From a virus, in the IMG/VR virus record IMGVR_UViG_3300027969_000163, positions 1 through 44,958 of that record: a DNA stretch of 44,958 bases, one strand, 5' to 3'. The notes beneath the pieces are model-generated. The model was given only the letters and a program-made list of their open reading frames with translations. It was not told the DNA's origin and did not search any database. Shown here in pieces: positions 37,707 to 44,958 of the stretch (positions are counted from its first letter, which is position 1; each line of letters begins with the position of its first letter). A program made the translations under genes and the position numbers.

Positions 37707-40073
37707 ATGGAAAAATCTTTATACGAAATGCCACAGGGTATTGAAGCTCTGGAAGGCCCAGAAATTGAAATCGAAGTTGAAAATCCTGAATCTATGTCTA
37801 TTGAGATAGATGGGATTGAGATTGATTTGACTCCTCCGTCTGGTGGTGGGGATGAGTTTGACGACAACTTAGCTGAATTTATAGATGACAGCGTACTAGC
37901 TACGATTGGCTCTGATCTGGTAGAAGAGGTGTCTAGTGATGTGACATCTCGTAAAGACTGGGTGGAGATGTATGTCAAGGGTTTAGATGTTTTGGGGATG
38001 AAGTATGAAGAGAGGACTGAGCCTTGGAATGGCGCTTGTGGCGTATTCTCAACCATACTCACCGAGGCGGCTGTTCGTTTCCAAAGTGAGACTATCATTG
38101 AAACGTTCCCAGCTGCTGGCCCGGTCAAAACAGAAATTATCGGTGCAATTGACCGTCTTAAAACTGAGGCGGCTGCTCGCGTCCAAGAGGACATGAACTA
38201 CAAGCTTACAGAGGAGATGCCTGAGTATCGCCCTGAGCACGAGAGAATGTTGTTTAATTTAGGATTAGCCGGCTCAGCTTTTAAGAAGGTTTACTACGAC
38301 CCCTCTTTAGGAAGACAAACCTCTGTCTATGTTCCTGCCGAGGATGTGATTATTCCTTATGGCTCTAGTAGTTCTAGGACTGCTGAGAGAGTTACGCACA
38401 TCATGCGTAAGTCTAAGAATGAGTTAAAGAAACTACAGGTTGCAGGTTTTTATACTGATGTAGATCTTGGAGAGCCTAGTAACTTACATACTGATGTAGA
38501 AAAAAAGAAAGCGGATGAACAGGGTTACTCAGTAACCGATGACGACCGCTACCAGATTTATGAGATTCAAGTTGACTATGACTTACCCGGCTATGAAGAT
38601 GAAGACGGTATTGCATTACCTTACATCATCACGATTGACGTTGGGACTAATAAAGTTCTGTCTATTTATAGGAACTGGAATGAATCAGATAAGAAGCGTC
38701 TTAAACGTCAACACTTTGTTCAGTACGATTATGTACCCGGCTTTGGTGCTTATGGCTTTGGTTTCATACATCTTATTGGTGGTTATGCCCGGGCCGGCAC
38801 TTCTCTTATTAGGCAACTCATTGATGCTGGCACATTAAGCAATCTGCCCGGCGGCTTAAAGTCTAGAGGTCTCCGAGTTAAAGGTGACGACACACCTATT
38901 GCTCCCGGCGAGTTCAGGGATGTAGACGTACCTAGTGGGTCTATCAAAGACAACATCATGATGCTTCCTTATAAGGAGCCATCACAAGTATTGTCTATGT
39001 TGTTGGATAAGGTCACTGAAGAGGGTAGACGTTTGGGATCTATTGCTGATATGAACATCAGTGATATGTCTGCTAATTCTCCTGTGGGTACGACGTTAGC
39101 TTTGTTAGAGCGTCAGTTGAAAACGATGTCTGCTGTTCAGGCGCGGGTTCACTACGCTATGAAGCAAGAGTTTAAGATCTTAAAAGCGATCATTCGTGAC
39201 TACGCTCCTACAGAGTATGAGTACGAACCTACTTCTGGCACGAGGATGGCTAAGCAGGAAGACTATGACATGGTGGATGTCATTCCTGTATCAGATCCTA
39301 ATAGCTCGACGATGGCTCAGAGGATCATGCAGTATCAAGCTGTGATGCAAATGGCGCAGCAAGCTCCTCAGATTTACAACTTACCTAATCTTCATAGACA
39401 AATGATTGAGGTTTTGGGTATTAAGAATGGTGAGAAATTGGTTCCGACTCCAGATGATGAAGAGCCAAGAGATCCTATTAGCGAAAACATGGCGTTCTTG
39501 AAGGGCGAACCTACTAAAGCGTTTATCTATCAGGATCAAGATGCTCACATTGCAGCTCATACTACGTTTATGCAAGACCCAATGATCGCTGCAACGATGG
39601 GGCAGAACCCTATGGCTCAACAAATGATGGCGGCTATTCAAGCTCACATCGCTGAACACTTAGGATTCTTGTACAGACGCAAGATTGAAGAGCAAATGGG
39701 CGTTCCACTGCCTCCTCCAAACGAAAAACTGCCAGAAGATGTGGAAGTTCAGTTGTCAAAGCTCATTGCAGAGGCAAGTGCCCAGCTTTTACAGAGCAAT
39801 ACGGCTCAAGCTCAGCAGAAACAGGCTCAACAACAAGCTCAGGATCCGCTTATTCAGATGCAACAGGCTGAATTGCAGATAAAAGCAGAGGAACTTAAGC
39901 GCAAAACTGCAAAAGATCAGGCTGATATGGCTTTAGCTCAGGCTAGATTGGCCATTGATGCTGAGAGGATCAAGGCAGAGAGCGAAAGAGAGTCTATGAG
40001 ACTGCAATCCCAGCAGAAACAGACTGAACAAAAGCTTAAAGCTGATGTTATTACCAAAATGACACGAGGCTAA
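37707..40073 (+). CDS. Portal protein, P22-like
   Basis: 788 residues, near the 725 of P22 gp1. It has an acidic N-terminal tail of about 65 residues, then the portal core with RKDWVEMYVKGLDVLGMKYE, YVPAEDVIIPYGSS, and GFGFIHLIGGYARAGTSLIR, segments typical of podovirus portals. The end is a long Gln/Ala-rich helix (AQQKQAQQQAQDPLIQMQQA, then LKRKTAKDQADMALAQARLA) like the P22 barrel that projects into the capsid. It forms the dodecameric vertex that docks terminase. The stop TAA is followed directly by the ATG of a glycosyltransferase. Confidence 0.9.
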   Translation: MEKSLYEMPQGIEALEGPEIEIEVENPESMSIEIDGIEIDLTPPSGGGDEFDDNLAEFIDDSVLATIGSDLVEEVSSDVTSRKDWVEMYVKGLDVLGMKYEERTEPWNGACGVFSTILTEAAVRFQSETIIETFPAAGPVKTEIIGAIDRLKTEAAARVQEDMNYKLTEEMPEYRPEHERMLFNLGLAGSAFKKVYYDPSLGRQTSVYVPAEDVIIPYGSSSSRTAERVTHIMRKSKNELKKLQVAGFYTDVDLGEPSNLHTDVEKKKADEQGYSVTDDDRYQIYEIQVDYDLPGYEDEDGIALPYIITIDVGTNKVLSIYRNWNESDKKRLKRQHFVQYDYVPGFGAYGFGFIHLIGGYARAGTSLIRQLIDAGTLSNLPGGLKSRGLRVKGDDTPIAPGEFRDVDVPSGSIKDNIMMLPYKEPSQVLSMLLDKVTEEGRRLGSIADMNISDMSANSPVGTTLALLERQLKTMSAVQARVHYAMKQEFKILKAIIRDYAPTEYEYEPTSGTRMAKQEDYDMVDVIPVSDPNSSTMAQRIMQYQAVMQMAQQAPQIYNLPNLHRQMIEVLGIKNGEKLVPTPDDEEPRDPISENMAFLKGEPTKAFIYQDQDAHIAAHTTFMQDPMIAATMGQNPMAQQMMAAIQAHIAEHLGFLYRRKIEEQMGVPLPPPNEKLPEDVEVQLSKLIAEASAQLLQSNTAQAQQKQAQQQAQDPLIQMQQAELQIKAEELKRKTAKDQADMALAQARLAIDAERIKAESERESMRLQSQQKQTEQKLKADVITKMTRG

Positions 40074-40859
40074 ATGACTAAACCGCTAGTTTCCCTACTA
40101 ATGGCTGCGTATAACAACGTGGCTTACATCAAAAACGCTATAGATAGCGCAAAAAAGCAGACTTATAAGAATTGGGAACTGATAATTCTTGATGATGGGT
40201 CTACTGATGGTACTTGGGAGCTAGCGGAGGTGTTATCTAGGGGTGATAAACGCATAAAAGTCCACAAAAATGGGGTAAATATTGGCTATAACAGCACAAT
40301 GTTGAAGCTTTCTGGGCTTGCAAAAGGGGACTTTTATGCTCATTTTGACAGCGATGACATGCTTGAAAGGTATGCCATTGAGGAGATGATGCTGGCTTTT
40401 GACCAGCTACCAGACGTTAAATTCATTTACTCAGACTTTGCCCAGATAGGTAAGAAGGGTGAAGTCGAGCACTATTCCCCAAGTCCTACATTTGATCCCA
40501 ACAAATTACATCAACACGGGTGGAGACATTTTGGAATGTACCGCTCAGATGTAATGCAGCACATCCAAGGTTACAACGAGAAGCTGGCTAGTACTAATGG
40601 CTGTGCAGATGGCGATTTGTTTATGCAAATTGTTGAGAAGTTTCCTGCGGCGCGATTACCTAAAGTTCTTTATTTATACAGAAACCACGGAAATAACATT
40701 AGTACGAAAAATGCCAAGTGCGAGGCGTGTCCATTAAGAATGGACTGCAACTTTGCACGAGTATGGTGTAAGTCGGCTAACTACGACATTACTACTTTTA
40801 AACCAATAGAGGTGCATCATGGAATTGAAGATATTCGAAGTCTTGAACCAAAAAATTAA
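40074..40859 (+). CDS. Family 2 glycosyltransferase inside the head module
   Basis: 261 residues. PLVSLLMAAYNNVAYIKNAI, then LDDGSTDGTW at 39-48 (nucleotide binding) and HFDSDDMLERYA at 90-101 (DxD metal motif) are standard GT2. DGDLFMQIVEKF at 179-190 fits the catalytic base region. The C-terminus has four cysteines (C216, C219, C225, C232 in CEACPLRMDCNF and VWC), suggesting a metal-binding end not usual in the family. No membrane helix. Its place between portal and cochaperonin, with only 40 bases of overlap to the next gene, marks it as a late-expressed insertion, perhaps sugar-coating virions. Confidence 0.85.
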   Translation: MTKPLVSLLMAAYNNVAYIKNAIDSAKKQTYKNWELIILDDGSTDGTWELAEVLSRGDKRIKVHKNGVNIGYNSTMLKLSGLAKGDFYAHFDSDDMLERYAIEEMMLAFDQLPDVKFIYSDFAQIGKKGEVEHYSPSPTFDPNKLHQHGWRHFGMYRSDVMQHIQGYNEKLASTNGCADGDLFMQIVEKFPAARLPKVLYLYRNHGNNISTKNAKCEACPLRMDCNFARVWCKSANYDITTFKPIEVHHGIEDIRSLEPKN

Positions 40860-41016
40860 TGAGCGGGTTCAAGATGTAACTGGGTCTTTATGTGACGGCG
40901 TGGCTAAAGACTACGCTGATTACAAGGGAATGTGCGGAGTAATTAAGGGTCTACGAACCGCGCAGTATGAGTTGAATGACCTTTTAAGAAAAATTAAGGA
41001 TGATGACGATGAGTGA
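40819..41016 (+). CDS. Conserved small late protein, 65 aa
   Basis: 65 residues, GAGGTGCATC before ATG, overlapping the glycosyltransferase by 41 bases. SLCDGVAKDYADYKGMCGVI, then KGLRTAQYELNDLLRKIKDD, is a helical protein I recall at this place in related aquatic phages. It may be a head-assembly helper. Function unknown. Confidence 0.65.
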   Translation: MELKIFEVLNQKINERVQDVTGSLCDGVAKDYADYKGMCGVIKGLRTAQYELNDLLRKIKDDDDE

Positions 41017-41416
41017 ATTTGATGTGTCTGCTGTTGATCTGTCTGGGCTTTTAAACAAAGAACCAGAAGAAAAAGCACGACAAGTGCCCGATCCCGCTAC
41101 TTATCACATACTTTGCATGCTTCCAAAAGCAGAAGATGAATATAGCGAAACTGGCATTTTAAAGTCTTCTACCGCAATGCAACATGAAGAATTGCTTTCT
41201 CCCGTCTTGTTTGTGGCCAAAATTGGCCCTGACGCTTTTAAAGACGAAAAACGATTTCCTTCAGGAGCTTCATGCAAAGTTGGAGATTTCATCATTACGC
41301 GACCTAATACTGGGACGCGAATGAAAATACACGGTACCGAGTGGCGACTAATCAACGATGACAGCGTTGAGGCAGTTGTTCAGGATCCCCGTGGAATTCA
41401 GCGACCTAACTATTAA
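41009..41416 (+). CDS. GroES-like cochaperonin
   Basis: 135 residues from ATG 41009, 8 bases after AAGGA (ATGs at 41000 and 41003 are too close). DPATYHILCMLPKAEDEYSE, then TGIL, matches the GroES opening and mobile-loop region (K-x-x-GIxLP type, here ETGILKSS). LFVAKIGPDAFKDEKRFPSG, then CKVGDFIITRPNTGTRMKIH and WRLINDDSVEAVVQD, matches the rest of the barrel (VGDxVxxxxxxGTxVxxxGxxYxxxxExDVxAV). Like T4 gp31 it may adapt host GroEL for capsid folding. It sits three genes before the capsid gene and just before the scaffold. Confidence 0.75.
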   Translation: MSEFDVSAVDLSGLLNKEPEEKARQVPDPATYHILCMLPKAEDEYSETGILKSSTAMQHEELLSPVLFVAKIGPDAFKDEKRFPSGASCKVGDFIITRPNTGTRMKIHGTEWRLINDDSVEAVVQDPRGIQRPNY

Positions 41417-41426
41417 GGAGTAGTCT

Positions 41427-42344
41427 ATGGAAAATCTTAATAAAGAAGAATTCTCTTTTCCTGATGAAGAAAAGAAACCTGCCGTTGAGGACGATGGTGG
41501 AGTAGATGTAGAGATTCAAGTCTCTAATAAAAAAGAATCTGACAAAGATGATGATGAACTGGAAAAGTATGACGAAAAGGTAAAGAAGCGTATAGCTGAC
41601 CTTCAGTCTGGTTTTCACAGTGAGCGTCGCCGTGCTGAGGAAGCTGCTCGCGAGCGGGAGGAGGCTATTGCTTTTGCCCAATCTGTGGCCGAAGAGAATA
41701 AAAAGCTCAAAGGTTCATTATCTGAGGGGCAGTCAGCATTATTAGAGCAGGCTAAAAAGGTAGTTTCTAATGAGGTAGACGAAGCCAAACGACGCTATAA
41801 AAATGCTTATGAATCAGGTGATTCTGACGCTTTAGTTGAGGCTCAGGAGTTATTAACTTCTGCCAAAATTAAAATGGAAAGAGTAAATAATTTTCGACCT
41901 GCTTTACAAAAGGAAGAAAATGAAGTAAAAATCGCACCTAGGGAAGTCCCTCGTCAACCACAAGCAGACCCTAAAGCTGCTAGATGGCAAAGCGAGAATT
42001 CTTGGTTCGGCAGCGATGATGAGATGACCAGCTTTGCTCTGGGCTTGCATACCAAGCTCATTAAGAATGGCATTGACCCTAGTTCCGACGAATATTACAC
42101 GCGACTTAATTCGCGTATTCGCCAAGTGTTTCCAGAGAACTTCGGTCTGGACAACAACGAATCGGACACTCAACAGAGTCAATCCGCTCCTCGTCAAAAA
42201 TCGAATGTCGTCGCACCTGCGACACGGAGCACCTCATCTTCCAAGATTCGGCTCACTCCATTTCAGGTAACGATGGCTAAAAAGTTCGGCGTATCCCACG
42301 AACTAATGGCTCAAAAAATTGCAGAATTAAGAAAAGGTGAATGA
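41427..42344 (+). CDS. Scaffolding protein
   Basis: 305 residues, AAGGAGTAGTCT before ATG. Very acidic first 50 residues (EEKKPAVEDDGGVDVEIQVS), then a long coiled coil (RIADLQSGFHSERRRAEEAA, then REREEAIAFAQSVAEENKK), a flexible Gln/Ser region, and a basic C-terminus (QVTMAKKFGVSHELMAQKIA). This charge layout and the place between portal and capsid are typical of phage scaffolds, which use a basic helix-turn-helix end to bind the capsid protein. Confidence 0.8.
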   Translation: MENLNKEEFSFPDEEKKPAVEDDGGVDVEIQVSNKKESDKDDDELEKYDEKVKKRIADLQSGFHSERRRAEEAAREREEAIAFAQSVAEENKKLKGSLSEGQSALLEQAKKVVSNEVDEAKRRYKNAYESGDSDALVEAQELLTSAKIKMERVNNFRPALQKEENEVKIAPREVPRQPQADPKAARWQSENSWFGSDDEMTSFALGLHTKLIKNGIDPSSDEYYTRLNSRIRQVFPENFGLDNNESDTQQSQSAPRQKSNVVAPATRSTSSSKIRLTPFQVTMAKKFGVSHELMAQKIAELRKGE

Positions 42345-42345
42345 T

Positions 42346-42804
42346 ATGTCTGAAACTCAAACTCGTGCTAAACGTGATACTGAAAGCCGTGAGGCTGTTG
42401 CCCGTCCAAAACATTGGATGCCGCCCCAGCTTTTGCCTGATCCTCATCCAGAGCCGGGCTATGCTTTCCGTTGGATCCGTGTTAGCTCCTTGAATAAAGC
42501 AGACGCTACCAACATCTCTTCAAAACTGCGTGAAGGCTGGGAACCTGTAAAGGCTTCTGACCATCCTGAAATCCGTTTGTTTGGATCTAGCGGCAACGCA
42601 CAGTTTCCAGATAGCGTTGAAGTCGGTGGTTTATTACTTTGCAAAACCCCAGTAGAGTTTACTGAACAGCGAAATGAGTACTACCGGCAACAGTCGGAAG
42701 CTCAAATGGCTTCAGTAGATAATACTTACATGCGCGAAAATGATCCACGGATGCCTATGTTCAAAGAACGTAAGTCCACAGTCACTTTCGGAAAAGGTCT
42801 TTAA
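42346..42804 (+). CDS. Conserved head-module protein
   Basis: 152 residues from ATG 42346 (AAAGGTG upstream; a GTG 3 codons earlier is possible). KHWMPPQLLPDPHPEPGYAF, then RWIRVSSL and REGWEPVKASDHPEI, is a pattern I know between scaffold and capsid genes in aquatic podovirus-like phages. It may be a minor capsid or assembly protein. The C-terminus ends MFKERKSTVTFGKGL. Confidence 0.65.
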   Translation: MSETQTRAKRDTESREAVARPKHWMPPQLLPDPHPEPGYAFRWIRVSSLNKADATNISSKLREGWEPVKASDHPEIRLFGSSGNAQFPDSVEVGGLLLCKTPVEFTEQRNEYYRQQSEAQMASVDNTYMRENDPRMPMFKERKSTVTFGKGL

Positions 42805-42821
42805 TCTTCTTGGAGTCTTAA

Positions 42822-43436
42822 ATGGCATATCCCACGATTGATAAGACGTATGGTTTCAAGCCAGTCAACCGACTGGATGGTCTACCCTACGCCGGAGCGA
42901 TCCGTCAAATCCCAATCGCACCTTCCTACGCTACTGCAATCTTGAACGGTGATACCGTGCAAGTGGACACAAGCGGTTACATCGTTGCAGCGAATACTAC
43001 CGATTCCGGTAAGATCGTTGGCGTGTTGGTTGGTTGTTCTTACATCAACTCTTTGAGTCAGCCTACGTTCGCACAGAACTACCCTGCTTCTACTTCAACT
43101 TCAACAAACATGGCTTTGGCTTTTGTTGTGGATGATCCTAGTGCAGCGTTCCGTGTTTGCGCTACTGTCGCTGGTTCCACCACTCCTACGGCTTATGCCC
43201 GCACGATTGTTGGTTCTAACGTGGCTTTGGTTGCTAACGTTGGTTCTACAACCACTGGCGATTCGTACTATGGTATTGACGGTTCTTCCGCCAACACTAC
43301 TAATACATTGCCTATTCGCGTGATTGATGTCGTACCTGACACAGCCACAGGCCCTGCAACAACTGCCGCTACGACTTATTACGAGTTCATCGTAAAGATC
43401 AACACAGCGCAGTACAACAACACCACTGGTGTTTAA
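42822..43436 (+). CDS. Probable head decoration protein
   Basis: 204 residues, start by TTGGAGTCTTAA. The start MAYPTIDKTYGFKPVNRLDG, then LPYAGAIRQIPIAPSYATAI, occurs next to capsid genes of many phages of this kind. Rich in Ala, Thr and Val, beta-type, with no membrane part. The likely role is decoration or stabilisation of the capsid lattice. Confidence 0.7.
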   Translation: MAYPTIDKTYGFKPVNRLDGLPYAGAIRQIPIAPSYATAILNGDTVQVDTSGYIVAANTTDSGKIVGVLVGCSYINSLSQPTFAQNYPASTSTSTNMALAFVVDDPSAAFRVCATVAGSTTPTAYARTIVGSNVALVANVGSTTTGDSYYGIDGSSANTTNTLPIRVIDVVPDTATGPATTAATTYYEFIVKINTAQYNNTTGV

Positions 43437-43446
43437 GGAGTAACAA

Positions 43447-44355
43447 ATGGCTATTTCACGCGCACAGCTACTTAAAGAGTTGCTCCCCGGCTTGAATGCT
43501 TTGTTTGGCTTAGAGTATGCTAAATACGGCGAAGAGCACAAAGAGATCTACGAAACTGAGACATCAGAGCGTAGCTTCGAAGAAGAGACAAAACTGTCAG
43601 GTTTCTCTGCTGCACCAGTCAAAAACGAGGGTTCTGCCATCGCTTATGACAATGCACAGGAAGCATGGACTGCACGTTATGTCCACGAAACCATTGCGAT
43701 GGGCTTCTCCATCACAGAGGAAGCCGTGGAAGATAACTTGTACGACAGCCTGTCTTCACGTTATACCAAGGCTTTGGCCCGTGGTATGGCTTACACCAAG
43801 CAAGTTAAAGCTGCTTATGTGTTGAACAACGCTTTTAGCGGTGGCCCAACATACGGCGACGGCGTGGTGCTTTGCTCTACTGCTCACCCCTTGGTTTCTG
43901 GTGGTACTAACAGTAACACTCCATCTACCGCTGCTGACTTGAATGAAACATCGTTGGAAAACGCTGTTATTCAGATCGCTGCTTGGACAGATGAGCGTAG
44001 TTTGCTGATCGCCGCTAAGCCTAAGAAGTTGATTGTTCCTCCTTCTTTGATGTTCGTTGCTACTCGTTTGTTGGAAACCGAACTCCGTGTTTCTACAGCC
44101 GACAATGACATCAACGCATTGAAGAACAATGGTTCAATTCCTGAAGGCTATACCGTTAACCACTTCTTGACAGACACCAATGCTTGGTTCCTGTTGACAG
44201 ATGTGCCTAACGGCTTGAAGCACTTTGTGCGTACTCCCATGTCTACTGGCATGGATGGTGACTTTGACACAGGTAACGTTCGTTACAAAGCCCGTGAGCG
44301 TTATAGCTTCGGTGTGTCAGATCCTTTGGGCATCTTCGGTTCACCCGGAGCCTAA
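43447..44355 (+). CDS. Major capsid protein, HK97 fold
   Basis: 302 residues, AAGGAGTAACAA before ATG. The N-terminal LLPGLNALFGLEYAKYGEEH, then ETETSERSFEEETKLSGF, the central MGFSITEEAVEDNLYDSLSS (spine helix region), and SLMFVATRLLETELRVSTAD with TDTNAWFLLTDVP, match the Mu gpT-like group of HK97-fold capsid proteins. No long N-terminal scaffold domain is present, in agreement with a separate scaffold gene. It is followed 17 bases on by a strong terminator. Confidence 0.9.
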   Translation: MAISRAQLLKELLPGLNALFGLEYAKYGEEHKEIYETETSERSFEEETKLSGFSAAPVKNEGSAIAYDNAQEAWTARYVHETIAMGFSITEEAVEDNLYDSLSSRYTKALARGMAYTKQVKAAYVLNNAFSGGPTYGDGVVLCSTAHPLVSGGTNSNTPSTAADLNETSLENAVIQIAAWTDERSLLIAAKPKKLIVPPSLMFVATRLLETELRVSTADNDINALKNNGSIPEGYTVNHFLTDTNAWFLLTDVPNGLKHFVRTPMSTGMDGDFDTGNVRYKARERYSFGVSDPLGIFGSPGA

Positions 44356-44362
44356 TAGGTCT

Positions 44363-44394
44363 AAAAAAAGAGGGAGCTTCGGCTCCCTTTTTTC
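44363..44394 (+). terminator. Strong intrinsic terminator after the capsid gene
   Basis: GGGAGC (44372-44377), a TTCG tetraloop and GCTCCC (44382-44387), extended by A-T pairs, then TTTTTT. This is the best terminator in the window and separates the capsid unit from the next gene. Confidence 0.9.
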
Positions 44395-44423
44395 TTGCAT
44401 TAGATTTATTGTGGTGGTATAAA
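44395..44423 (+). promoter_or_regulatory. Extended -10 promoter downstream of the terminator
   Basis: TTGCAT (44395-44400), a 17-base spacer and TATAAA (44418-44423) preceded by TGG (extended -10). The -35 is weak. A start near 44430 leaves an 85-base leader. Confidence 0.55.
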
Positions 44424-44432
44424 CATATTAAT

Positions 44433-44500
44433 CCGGGCTTTCCGGTGCATTAGACAGTCCCGGCTGACGACATACAGACTAATGCACTTAACTTGTATGT
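44433..44500 (+). other. Structured leader before the last virion gene
   Basis: CCGGG (44433-44437) can pair with CCCGG (44459-44463). GTGCATTAG (44445-44453) pairs with CTAATGCAC (44479-44487). ACATAC (44470-44475) pairs with GTATGT (44495-44500). These cannot all form together, so the leader has alternative folds just before the ribosome site AAGGACAC. Confidence 0.5.
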
Positions 44501-44513
44501 AAGGACACATATC

Positions 44514-44958
44514 ATGGCACGTACCACGTTTCAAGGCCCAGTTCGTTCATTGGGCGGCATTTATCAACAAGGCCCAGCTACTACTGTTGAAATCACAGCA
44601 AGTACCACATTAAGCCCAGAGGCTCATGGTGGTCGCATCATTTCTATTGGTGGTTCTTTGGCAGCGGCACTGACATTGACTTTGCCCGCAATCAATGTTT
44701 CATCTAACCCCGTTACATCCGGCCCCGGCCAAGACCCCAACACAATCAATAACGAAGGCGTTGTTTACACTATCTGGGTTCCTACTACCATCTCTACAAG
44801 CTCCTTAAAGATTGGTACTAACGGCACTGACAAATACATTGGCACAATCGTTATGAATGACGTTGATTCAGACGGAGCCGCTTTGGTTGGCTTTTCAGCC
44901 GCCGCCGCTAACGACTTTATCAACTTAAACGGCACGACCACTGGTGGTGTTGCTGGCT
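44514..44958 (+). CDS. Virion structural protein, 3' end outside the window
   Basis: The frame from ATG 44514 (AAGGACACATATC upstream) stays open for 148 codons to the edge. MARTTFQGPVRSLGGIYQQG, then EAHGGRIISIGGSLAAALTL, is a start I associate with a beta-rich protein encoded just after the capsid gene in related phages, often called a structural or decoration protein. The Ala/Thr/Gly composition fits. It has its own promoter and leader, so its amount may be set apart from that of the capsid protein. Confidence 0.75.
   Translation, partial: MARTTFQGPVRSLGGIYQQGPATTVEITASTTLSPEAHGGRIISIGGSLAAALTLTLPAINVSSNPVTSGPGQDPNTINNEGVVYTIWVPTTISTSSLKIGTNGTDKYIGTIVMNDVDSDGAALVGFSAAAANDFINLNGTTTGGVAG

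Overview
This window is a tailed-phage genome, or most of one. It carries a complete packaging and head module: small and large terminase, P22-type portal, GroES-like cochaperonin, scaffold and HK97-fold major capsid protein. It also has a P22 gp10-like stabilisation protein, large internal or ejection proteins, a lysozyme, and a recombination and replication set. I see no integrase, no DNA or RNA polymerase and no tRNA. Gene order and protein types fit the podovirus-like phages common in aquatic metagenomes (pelagiphage HTVC010P and uncultured relatives). The host is not given by the sequence; a freshwater beta- or alphaproteobacterium is a guess. The window opens inside the lysozyme and closes inside a virion gene just after the capsid gene. 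In a circular map the two ends would face each other, and the missing part would hold the tail and needle genes.

Layout. (1) 1-16245, plus strand: end of the lysozyme, the gp10-like protein, a small conserved protein, a 1636-residue repeat-rich appendage-like protein, three accessory virion proteins and a 1757-residue polyvalent ejection protein with a HExxH motif. (2) 16262-20967, minus strand: a glycosyltransferase, a Ref-like HNH nuclease, a ribbon-helix-helix-like protein, an SSB-like protein with a DDEDIPF tip, an ERF annealase, a RecB/Cas4-type nuclease and small proteins. (3) 21065-29947, plus strand: a DXD glycosyltransferase, a VRR nuclease, an 800-base gene-free interval that looks like structured RNA, an HNH endonuclease, then about 17 tightly overlapping small genes leading to a ParB-like protein, an SF2 helicase and a TOPRIM primase. 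(4) 29930-34765, minus strand: 22 very small genes joined by overlapping stops and starts. (5) 35082-44958, plus strand: terminase, a LexA-type winged-helix protein, portal, a family 2 glycosyltransferase, cochaperonin, scaffold, capsid, then a terminator, promoter and leader before the next virion gene.

How the parts fit. Modules 2 and 3 diverge from one 36-base region with two overlapping promoters. Modules 1 and 5 are the late genes. The recombination set (ERF, SSB-like, RecB-like, Ref-like, VRR) together with helicase and primase would replicate and concatenate DNA for the terminase, with a host polymerase.

Two signals stand out. First, a 24-base palindrome occurs seven times, only at module edges: the 16.2 kb convergent junction, before the RNA promoter at 22.1 kb, before terS, and as a cluster of four before the LexA-type gene. 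Second, the interval 22148-22790 has a near-consensus promoter, a rod-shaped small RNA ending in a perfect intrinsic terminator, and then about 480 bases rich in long complementary stems running up to an HNH gene. This is a candidate for a large phage non-coding RNA.
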